Positions 1 to 4,257 of a stretch of 5,353 bases of DNA are shown in pieces. This DNA is from Treponema sp. (GTDB taxonomy: Bacteria > Spirochaetota > Spirochaetia > Treponematales > Breznakiellaceae). How positions within the stretch are numbered: position 1 is the first letter of the stretch; the number at the start of each line of letters is the position of its first letter. A program made the translations under genes and the position numbers. Location: positions 1 through 5,353 of the forward strand of contig JAIRRF010000315.1 in assembly GCA_031256115.1 (NCBI GenBank), read 5' to 3'. The notes beneath the pieces were generated by a model. It was not told where the DNA came from. It saw nothing but the letters and a program-made list of their open reading frames with translations, and did not search any database.

Positions 1-713
1 AAACGCCGGTGGTCATCATTTGGAATATATCCCAGAAATTCCTGCTCCGCTTGTGAGCCCAGATTTTTGGTGTCTACCAGAAAAAGGATCCGCTTTGCTT
101 TTGTATGGGTCAACAGTCGGTATACACTGGTTATTGCGGTAAAGGTCTTGCCTGCCCCGGTAGCCATTTGAATTAAGGCGCGGGGTTTATTGGCAGTAAA
201 AGATTCTTCCAGGTTTATGATTGCCCTGGTTTGACAATCGCGGAATCCTTTGCTGTCAAAATCAGGAAATTTTTTAAGGCGGTTCCGCAGGGATGAATTA
301 TCTTTAACCAGAGAAAGTAAAGTTTCCGGGCGGTGGAAAGAAAATACTTCCCTTGAGCGTTCATTCAGATCGACATAGTCGGTAAACCGGGTAAGTATAT
401 CTGTGGCTTCATATACAAAACGGATTAGATGGCCCTGCACTTTCCACTTCAGGCTGCTATTGGCATAGCGGTGGGTTTGCCATTCAGCAGTAGTAATGTT
501 TTGCCCTTCTTTTGATCTCTTTGTTTCTACCGCCGCGATAGGCTTTTTATCTACAAAAAGCATATAATCCACCGGACCTGATTCAGTAGAAAATTCCCGG
601 ACCGCTACGCCTAATGCGGCCGCAGGGTTAAATTCATCCCGATCTTGAAGCAGCCAGCCTGAAAGCTTGAGTTTTTTGTCGATTACCTGTCTGGCTTTAG
701 CTTCGGGGGACAT
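1..713 (-). CDS. hsdR: Type I restriction enzyme R subunit (HsdR), N-terminal part, cut by window edge
   Basis: This is the motor and nuclease subunit of a type I restriction enzyme; it cleaves unmodified DNA after ATP-driven translocation. The 237 visible residues begin MSPEAKARQVIDKKLKLSGW. Residues 47-65 carry a PD-(D/E)xK-type nuclease core, with PVDY (D49) followed by VETK (E63, K65), as in the HSDR_N domain. A helicase part follows: FRDCQTRAI (about 157-165), Walker A ATGAGKT (184-190) and RILFLVDTKNL (208-218) as motif Ia. The DExH box and C-terminus lie outside the window; EcoEI-like members are usually about 800-950 residues, so roughly a quarter is visible. The ATG at 713 is chosen because an in-frame TAA lies two codons upstream and the family's N-terminus starts here. 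No Shine-Dalgarno is seen. The partner hsdM and hsdS genes are not in the window. A related helicase-nuclease without those partners is the main alternative. Confidence 0.88.
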   Translation of the reverse strand, partial: MSPEAKARQVIDKKLKLSGWLLQDRDEFNPAAALGVAVREFSTESGPVDYMLFVDKKPIAAVETKRSKEGQNITTAEWQTHRYANSSLKWKVQGHLIRFVYEATDILTRFTDYVDLNERSREVFSFHRPETLLSLVKDNSSLRNRLKKFPDFDSKGFRDCQTRAIINLEESFTANKPRALIQMATGAGKTFTAITSVYRLLTHTKAKRILFLVDTKNLGSQAEQEFLGYIPNDDHRR

Positions 714-718
714 ATTTT

Positions 719-747
719 AGCATAACATGGAGACCATTAGCGGGCAA
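719..747 (-). promoter_or_regulatory. Candidate hsdR promoter, possibly giving a leaderless mRNA
   Basis: On the minus strand TTGCCC (742-747) and TATGCT (719-724) are separated by 17 bases. Only five bases lie between the -10 box and the hsdR ATG, so a start at the usual distance would fall on or beside the ATG. That fits the absence of a ribosome binding site. The -35 match is moderate. The rest of 714-829 holds only a small ATGG/CCAT hairpin (727-737) and nothing else I can name. Confidence 0.4.
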
Positions 748-824
748 CACCTCGTTGATCTTTCCATTGCCACTGCTGTTCCAATCGGTTGTTTGCGGGA
801 TTGATTTACATTTTCTTAAACAAC

Positions 825-840
825 AAAAACCCCCACCAAG
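825..840 (-). terminator. Intrinsic termination signal at the SRP RNA 3' end
   Basis: The last strand of the SRP RNA terminal helix ends in GGGGG (830-834) and is followed at once by UUUUU (825-829). The strong G+C closing helix of the RNA thus doubles as the terminator stem, a common arrangement for short stable RNAs. Confidence 0.7.
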
Positions 841-934
841 AGGGCCACGGCGCCGGGTTCTATCGCTTGCCGCTGCTTCCTTCCGGACCTGACGGGTTTG
901 GGCGGAGACCCCCCGCATGGTTCCTGGCAGGGGC
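830..934 (-). ncRNA. ffs: Signal recognition particle RNA, small bacterial (4.5S) type
   Basis: This is the RNA scaffold of the signal recognition particle, which binds Ffh and directs nascent membrane and secreted proteins to FtsY. The hallmark domain IV is intact: the minus strand reads GTCAGGTCCGGAAGGAAGC, with the GGAA tetraloop at 881-884 and the asymmetric internal loop that binds Ffh. The two ends form an 11-pair terminal helix (923-933 with 830-840, including G-U pairs), which sets the boundaries at about 105 nt, the usual size for the short form without an Alu domain. A good promoter lies directly upstream and a U-run directly downstream, so it is a single-gene transcription unit. 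Confidence 0.95.
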
Positions 935-940
935 GTAATT

Positions 941-970
941 ATTATATCCCGACAGGGCAGGGGAAATCAA
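941..970 (-). promoter_or_regulatory. SRP RNA promoter
   Basis: On the minus strand TTGATT (965-970) and a perfect TATAAT (941-946) are 18 bases apart. Six bases after the -10 box comes G934, the predicted first base of the SRP RNA, so the transcript probably needs little or no 5' trimming. Confidence 0.8.
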
Positions 971-976
971 TATGAT

Positions 977-990
977 GGTGGCGGGAATTG
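977..990 (-). repeat. 14-base direct copy of the tmRNA 3' end sequence
   Basis: The minus strand reads CAATTCCCGCCACC, identical to the T-arm 3' strand and acceptor start of the tmRNA at 1115-1128, in the same orientation and 138 bases downstream of it. The 5' half of the T-arm is not preserved here: GCCCGAAGGGC stands in its place. It looks like a fragment left by duplication or recombination at the ssrA 3' end; it lies just upstream of the SRP RNA promoter. Confidence 0.6.
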
Positions 991-1029
991 CCCTTCGGGC
1001 TAATTCTCAACCTTACGGTTTGCCGCTCG

Positions 1030-1095
1030 AACCTACGCACCTGCTTGGTTCTCGCAGGCAGCTTGACGCGGGTTCAATTCCCGCATTGAACACCA
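1030..1095 (+). pseudogene. Decayed inverted copy of the tmRNA 3' domain (T-arm, acceptor strand and CCA)
   Basis: The plus strand carries a perfect T-arm (GCGGG-TTCAATT-CCCGC, 1068-1084), a seven-base acceptor-like strand ATTGAAC (1085-1091), an A and an encoded CCA (1093-1095). GACGCGGGTTCAATTCCCGC (1065-1084) matches the real tmRNA, which is on the other strand at 1119-1138, at 19 of 20 bases. Upstream similarity continues more weakly from AACCT (1030) through GCTTG and TTCT, as in the tmRNA. No 5' strand able to pair with ATTGAAC occurs in the preceding 100 bases, so it is not an intact tRNA or tmRNA. GTTCAAT (1072-1078) and ATTGAAC can also form a 7-pair hairpin. I infer a partial duplication; a very divergent tRNA is the alternative. 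Confidence 0.5.
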
Positions 1096-1110
1096 AATTG
1101 TAAAATGGTC

Positions 1111-1453
1111 TGGAGGTGGCGGGAATTGACCCCGCGTCCTAATACGCAGAACACAAGCGTCGACAGGTTTAGCCGCCTATTGTATTGTCGGGAAAAGCTT
1201 GGCTAGACAGCGCGCGGCCTTTCCGTATTCCGGGGTTTCTTGCCGGGCCGCCTCCGGAAACGGCAACCCGGCCAGCCCTGATTGCGACGCGGAAGCCGTT
1301 CCTCAGAGCGGCGGAACGGTTCCACGCGGTTACGCAGCTAAGGCGTAATCGTAACTGACGTTGTCGGCAGTTAAATTTTTGCCCAATCAGGAGATGGGCA
1401 CTCCACCTGCAGCCTGTACCCCGAACCGTACCAGTCGAAGCCGGGGCACCCCC
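1111..1453 (-). ncRNA. ssrA: Transfer-messenger RNA (tmRNA)
   Basis: tmRNA rescues stalled ribosomes with SmpB: its alanyl-tRNA-like part enters the empty A site, then its reading frame adds a degradation tag. The minus strand starts GGGGGTGCCCCGGCTTCGAC, the classic 5' end, and ends with the T-arm and CACCTCC. The 5' GGGGGUG pairs with CACCUCC (1112-1118) as a 7-base acceptor stem with one G-U pair; A1111 is the discriminator. ACAGG near the 5' end can pair with CCTGT near the 3' end as helix 2. The length, about 343 nt plus CCA, is normal. CCA is not encoded directly after the discriminator (the genome has GACCA), so it is probably added after processing. One oddity: the T-loop reads GTCAATT rather than TTCAATT, so the near-invariant U54 is a G. 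Confidence 0.96.
1330..1368 (-). other. tmRNA proteolysis-tag reading frame (ADNVSYDYALAA-stop)
   Basis: Within the tmRNA, GCC GAC AAC GTC AGT TAC GAT TAC GCC TTA GCT GCG TAA encodes the tag ADNVSYDYALAA. The alanine resume codon and the ALAA end are typical of tags recognised by ClpXP and related proteases. The DYALAA ending resembles treponemal tags as I recall them. The tag sits about 85 nt from the 5' end, as expected. Confidence 0.92.
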
Positions 1454-1467
1454 ATTGCATAATAATA

Positions 1468-1496
1468 AATATAACAACCCGGAATTAGATAGTCAA
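1468..1496 (-). promoter_or_regulatory. tmRNA promoter
   Basis: On the minus strand TTGACT (1491-1496) and TATATT (1468-1473) are 17 bases apart. Transcription would begin near 1461, about eight bases before the mature 5' end at 1453, leaving a short leader for RNase P to remove. It is back to back with the promoter of the plus-strand gene at 1539. Confidence 0.7.
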
Positions 1497-1504
1497 ATAA
1501 AATA

Positions 1505-1531
1505 TTGAAATTAGGGCAAAAATCATATAAT
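1505..1531 (+). promoter_or_regulatory. Candidate promoter of the gene at 1539
   Basis: TATAAT (1526-1531) is preceded by TTGAAA (1505-1510) with a short 15-base spacer. The start would fall near 1538, on or beside the ATG at 1539. This implies either a leaderless message or translation from the internal ATG at 1581. Confidence 0.45.
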
Positions 1532-1538
1532 ATATATT

Positions 1539-2531
1539 ATGCCTTGTGTTGCCGCATCAGGCGCAGGCAGTAACAGGGATATGTTTCTAACCGGTCATGA
1601 AATATCCCTGGTTGATGAAGCCCTTGCCCTGCTTGATGCGAATGCCGCTCTCTCTAATGAAGCAGAGCTGGTAAAACAGCGTTTTGACTGTCTCAAAGTC
1701 TTTGGGGAAGCTATATCCCTTTATCCTTCGATCAGGGAAAGCCAGATTTTAAGGGGGTATGTAAGGGATGAAAAACATCTAATCCAGGCATTAGTCGGAC
1801 TTGCCCCTTCTTCGCATTTACTCCGCATACCTGCCCGCATTCAGGCGGTAAGAAGTTTTTATGTAACAAAATTTCATAGTTTTTCGTTGTTGTGCAAACT
1901 ACTGGATCCCGGCATCCGGCTTTACGAGGCTGTCAAGACTGTTCTCTTTTCTATTATGTTTACCATAATGGCGGAGGATGTTTATTTTTCCTGCCTGGAT
2001 GATCTTTCCATTCCGGAGGAAATAAAAATCCGCCTGGCGGACGAACTCATTTCTCTTTGGGATTCGGGAACCGAGCCCGCAATGATTCAACCTTTTCGCT
2101 TCTTGGAGGCATTATGGACTGCCCGAAACGATTCTCCGCCCAGTTTTGGGACCCTGGATGGCAACAGCGAACTTCTCCGTCTTTCCATTGACTTGGAAGA
2201 AGACTGGCATGATTTTTTATTATACCAGACAGGCAGCGAAGAAACCAAATGGGCCCTGGAGGAATTTCTCTTTGGTCTTTCCTATGAGGAACTTATTTCT
2301 GTCCGTTCCAGGATTAAACGATTCGGAATTGCGGCGACCGATTTAAATGAAATCCGTATATATTTAGGAAGCAGTCCTGCTTATACGGTAGTCAACAACA
2401 CAGATCCCAGGCTGATCCATGATTTTTATATGGATCGAAAAGATGCAGCGGTGTTCCGAAAGCGTCTAAACAGTCCCGGTCCCCGAAAAACCCTTGAAGA
2501 AATTTATCTAAAATACCGCATGACTCTGTAG
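1539..2531 (+). CDS. Conserved-looking hypothetical protein, probably helical and cytoplasmic
   Basis: I do not recognise this 330-residue protein. It has no signal peptide, no Walker motif and no metal-binding cluster that I can see. It is rich in leucine, acidic residues and predicted helices. One stretch, AVKTVLFSIMFTIMAEDVYF (about 136-155), is hydrophobic, but it is flanked by charged helices and is not a convincing membrane segment. The C-terminal third (DFYMDRKDAAVFRKRL onward) is basic and polar. The start is uncertain. The ATG at 1539 has no ribosome binding site and sits about seven bases after a TATAAT. The ATG at 1581 (MFLTGHEISLVDEAL) is preceded by AGGGA, too close to be a good site, but begins where the protein-like composition begins. 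The gene is divergent from ssrA and convergent with the deaminase. Confidence 0.75.
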   Translation: MPCVAASGAGSNRDMFLTGHEISLVDEALALLDANAALSNEAELVKQRFDCLKVFGEAISLYPSIRESQILRGYVRDEKHLIQALVGLAPSSHLLRIPARIQAVRSFYVTKFHSFSLLCKLLDPGIRLYEAVKTVLFSIMFTIMAEDVYFSCLDDLSIPEEIKIRLADELISLWDSGTEPAMIQPFRFLEALWTARNDSPPSFGTLDGNSELLRLSIDLEEDWHDFLLYQTGSEETKWALEEFLFGLSYEELISVRSRIKRFGIAATDLNEIRIYLGSSPAYTVVNNTDPRLIHDFYMDRKDAAVFRKRLNSPGPRKTLEEIYLKYRMTL

Positions 2532-2533
2532 CA

Positions 2534-3019
2534 TTATTGCCTGTCGTATTCCTGTACTTCGCTGTTTACATATTCCAGTTTGATTTCTGCTTTGGCAAAC
2601 ATTTCTTCCGAGTCTGCGGCATCGTGGTAACGTCGTTGACATATTACCCGGATAATACCGCAGTTAATTATCAGCATCGCACAGGTTCTGCAGGGGGTCA
2701 TACGGCAATAAAGGGTAGCCCCTTCAATGGCAATACCCCGTTTTGCGGCTTGACAAAGGGCATTTTGTTCAGCGTGAACCGTCCTGACGCAATGGGTTGT
2801 AATATTACCGTCCTCGTGTACAATCTGTTTAAGCTGATGTCCTGCCTCATCACAGTGGGGCAGCCCCGCGGGAGCGCCCACATAACCGGTAACAAGAATT
2901 TGGTTGTCTTTGGCAATAACACAGCCGGAACGTCCCCGGTCACAGGTGGCCCGCTTGGAAATAGCTTCGCAAACTTCCATGAAATATTCATCCCAGCTGG
3001 GGCGGCGGTAATTTTCCAT
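2534..3019 (-). CDS. Deoxycytidylate (dCMP) deaminase
   Basis: This zinc enzyme converts dCMP to dUMP, feeding thymidylate synthesis. The 161-residue protein has the family order: RPSWDEYFMEV at residues 6-16; TGYVGAPAGLPHCDEAG at 44-60; HCVRTVHAEQNAL at 76-88, where H82 should bind zinc and E84 shuttle the proton; and TPCRTCAM at 108-115, where C110 and C113 bind zinc. Length and the RPSWDEYFM start match the usual 150-170 residues, so the ATG at 3019 is chosen. Longer starts at 3091 and 3133 would run into the kinase gene and add residues unlike the family. The position often held by cysteine in CDxxGC is H61, so the accessory zinc site seen in some members may be absent. Only a weak AAGAA precedes the ATG. 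Free cytidine deaminase is unlikely given the TGYxGAPxGLPHCDE block. Confidence 0.93.
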   Translation of the reverse strand: MENYRRPSWDEYFMEVCEAISKRATCDRGRSGCVIAKDNQILVTGYVGAPAGLPHCDEAGHQLKQIVHEDGNITTHCVRTVHAEQNALCQAAKRGIAIEGATLYCRMTPCRTCAMLIINCGIIRVICQRRYHDAADSEEMFAKAEIKLEYVNSEVQEYDRQ

Positions 3020-3038
3020 TTTCTTATTGTAGCGGAAT

Positions 3039-3053
3039 TGTACTTGTTGTACA
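3039..3053. promoter_or_regulatory. Small inverted repeat in the divergent promoter gap
   Basis: TGTAC-TTGTT-GTACA is a perfect 5-base inverted repeat in the 70-base gap between the deaminase and kinase starts. A TACAAT sequence just upstream of the deaminase ATG (minus strand) could be its -10 box. The repeat could be an operator shared by both genes, but at this size it could also be chance. Confidence 0.25.
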
Positions 3054-3073
3054 GTAGTGGCATGGGGCTGTCC

Positions 3074-3079
3074 AGGAGG
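3074..3079 (+). promoter_or_regulatory. Ribosome binding site that sets the kinase start
   Basis: AGGAGG lies 10 bases before the ATG at 3090. It rules out the longer in-frame start at 3057, which has no such site and would add the residues MAWGCPGGGLY. Confidence 0.85.
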
Positions 3080-3089
3080 CGGCTTATAC

Positions 3090-4073
3090 ATGAAAGATAA
3101 AGGTTCTTTCCTTTCGGTTTGTATGAATCCCACAATTCAAAAAACACTTTGCTTTAATCAATTGATCCACGGCGCTGTAAACCGTACCGGCCTTTACAGG
3201 GTGGATGCTTCAGGAAAGGGAATAAATGTAACCAGGATTCTTTCCCAGTTGGGAAAAAAAGCAGTGCATCTGACTCAACTGGGAACTGAACTGCGGTCAT
3301 TCTTTCTGGATCTCTGCGAAAAGGACAAGCTTAATATTCGATGGGTAGAAAGCGGCAGTGCCGTCCGTTTTTGTTATACGGTTATTACCGGAGTGGACGA
3401 TACCGATAACAGGACTGTAACGGAACTTGTAGAAGAAGGAGAGCCGGTAGCTGCCGGTACCGAGGAACGGCTCCTGGCGGAGTACTCAAAAATACTTGTT
3501 TCATCTGAGGTTGTAATCATTTCAGGTACTAAAACCGGCGGCTTTAGTGATGATATTGTGCCTGAAATGGTTCGGCTTGCCAGGGAACAGAAAAAACTGA
3601 TTATTCTGGATATACGGGGCCGGGATTTGAAACAAAGTCTTCCCTTTAAACCGGATGTAATTAAGCCAAATCTTTTTGAATTTGTTGATACTTTTACGGC
3701 AGAACTGGAACACCATGCCCTTAATGCAGGTAAAACACCTCCGGATTATAAAAACCTGGGAGAGCTGACCGGGGATGAACCGGGGGTAAAAGAAAACATA
3801 AGCTCTTTTGCCATGGAACTGTCAAAACAATACGGGACAATTATAATCCTTTCCCGGGGGAAAAGTTCCGTATGGTACTGCAATGGTAATACCATTGCCG
3901 AATATCCGGTGGAAGAAAAAATTCCGGTAAATACCATCGGATCCGGAGACGCTTTTACCGCCGGTCTGGCCGCCGCCCTCGACGACGGACTCTCTGTACA
4001 AGAGGCCATTGTCAGGGGAATCCATTGCGGCAGCCTTAATGCATCTTTTCTTAAACCTGGCACAGTGCTATAA
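3090..4073 (+). CDS. PfkB-family sugar-phosphate kinase, 1-phosphofructokinase (FruK/LacC) type
   Basis: This cytoplasmic enzyme transfers phosphate from ATP to a sugar phosphate; fructose 1-phosphate is the likeliest substrate. The 327 residues show the FruK-type N-terminus CMNPTIQKTL (11-20), first signature DASGKGINVTRIL (39-51), substrate-lid region, IKPNLFEF (191-198) and second signature NTIGSGDAFTAGLAAAL (281-297), where GSGD forms the anion hole and D287 is the catalytic base. The length is slightly above the usual 305-315. The excess falls after KPNLFEF, where about 30 residues (199-230, with HHALNAGKTPPDYKNL) replace a shorter loop. The first signature has ASGKG instead of GGKG, a common type of variation. 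No fructose PTS gene lies nearby, so substrate choice (fructose 1-phosphate, tagatose 6-phosphate or fructose 6-phosphate) cannot be settled here. The gene is divergent from the deaminase; the insertion element begins within eight bases of the stop. Confidence 0.9.
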   Translation: MKDKGSFLSVCMNPTIQKTLCFNQLIHGAVNRTGLYRVDASGKGINVTRILSQLGKKAVHLTQLGTELRSFFLDLCEKDKLNIRWVESGSAVRFCYTVITGVDDTDNRTVTELVEEGEPVAAGTEERLLAEYSKILVSSEVVIISGTKTGGFSDDIVPEMVRLAREQKKLIILDIRGRDLKQSLPFKPDVIKPNLFEFVDTFTAELEHHALNAGKTPPDYKNLGELTGDEPGVKENISSFAMELSKQYGTIIILSRGKSSVWYCNGNTIAEYPVEEKIPVNTIGSGDAFTAGLAAALDDGLSVQEAIVRGIHCGSLNASFLKPGTVL

Positions 4074-4091
4074 TTATCCTAGGAGTTTGTC

Positions 4092-4107
4092 GGGCTTAGC
4101 CCATTTT
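4092..4107 (+). terminator. Weak candidate terminator after the kinase
   Basis: GGGC-TTA-GCCC (4092-4102) is followed by ATTTT. The stem has only four pairs and the U-run is short, so termination would be partial at best. It lies inside the left arm of the insertion-like element. Confidence 0.25.
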
Positions 4108-4112
4108 AAAAA

Positions 4113-4148
4113 AGAAAACACAAAAAAACATAGTTTTTTGTGTTTTCT
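4113..4148. repeat. Perfect 15-pair A/T-rich palindrome
   Basis: AGAAAACACAAAAAA (4113-4127) is the exact reverse complement of TTTTTTGTGTTTTCT (4134-4148), with a six-base loop. It forms the tip of the first half of the insertion-like element. The symmetrical A and T runs could act weakly as a bidirectional terminator, but the stem has only three G-C pairs. Confidence 0.85.
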
Positions 4149-4179
4149 ACCCTGCAAACTCCAAAGGAGCCCTAAAATC

Positions 4180-4214
4180 GTAGAATTTTGCGGTTATATG
4201 ACGCAAGATTCTAC
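4180..4214. repeat. 13-pair hairpin in the smc leader
   Basis: GTAGAATTTTGCG (4180-4192) pairs with CGCAAGATTCTAC (4202-4214) through 12 Watson-Crick pairs and one G-U pair, around a nine-base loop. The loop contains an ATG (4198-4200) in frame with smc. It is the tip of the second half of the insertion-like element. Confidence 0.85.
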
Positions 4215-4246
4215 AAGTCCGACAGGCTCCTATCCTCAGCTTTACC

Positions 4247-4250
4247 GGAG
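4247..4250 (+). promoter_or_regulatory. Ribosome binding site that sets the TTG start of smc
   Basis: GGAG lies seven bases before TTG at 4258-4260. It favours the TTG over the in-frame ATG at 4198, which sits in a hairpin loop within the inserted-looking sequence and has no such site. Confidence 0.75.
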
Positions 4251-4257
4251 TTATTCT

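Larger units (their letters stand above)
4081..4231. mobile_element. MITE-like palindromic element between the kinase and smc
   Basis: The ends are imperfect inverted repeats: AGGAGTTTGTCGGGCTT at 4081-4097 and AAGTCCGACAGGCTCCT at 4215-4231 match at 14 of 17 positions. TATCCT occurs on both sides (4075-4080 and 4231-4236), which looks like a target duplication of five or six bases. Alternatively the element is 4082-4230 with TA at each end, as in IS630/Tc1-type MITEs. The inside is built from two hairpin units. GGAGTTTG (4082-4089) pairs with CAAACTCC (4155-4162) around a 15-pair A/T-rich stem. AGGAGCC (4165-4171) pairs with GGCTCCT (4225-4231) around a 13-pair stem. No transposase frame fits inside, so it would be non-autonomous. 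It nearly fills the gap and ends 15 bases before the smc ribosome binding site. The alternative is a locally evolved terminator/leader structure. Confidence 0.6.

Noticed and set aside
697..918. A 73-codon minus-strand reading frame
   Set aside because: Most of it lies on the SRP RNA, and its tail overlaps the hsdR start in another frame. The residues from the RNA part are low-complexity and basic, as expected from translating a structured RNA.
1018..1095. An intact plus-strand tRNA ending in CCA
   Set aside because: The T-arm and CCA are perfect, but no D-arm, no seven-base anticodon loop with U33, and no 5' strand complementary to ATTGAAC can be found.
977..1128. A complete integrated element bounded by tmRNA 3' repeats (attL/attR)
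   Set aside because: The direct repeats are only 138 bases apart and contain no gene, so at most this is a scar.
1169..1477. A 102-codon minus-strand reading frame
   Set aside because: It coincides with the tmRNA gene in a frame that does not match the tag; the RNA explains the sequence.
2537..3100. A 187-codon plus-strand reading frame
   Set aside because: It is antisense to the dCMP deaminase, whose zinc motifs are clear. The antisense frame has no recognisable domain or ribosome binding site.
3020..3133. Longer N-terminus for the dCMP deaminase
   Set aside because: The extra 38 residues do not resemble the family and would overlap the kinase ribosome binding site and start; the RPSWDEYFM start at 3019 matches the family.
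4113..4148. Classical intrinsic terminator for the kinase gene
   Set aside because: The stem is nearly all A-T pairs and there is no separate U-run after it; it is better explained as part of the palindromic element.
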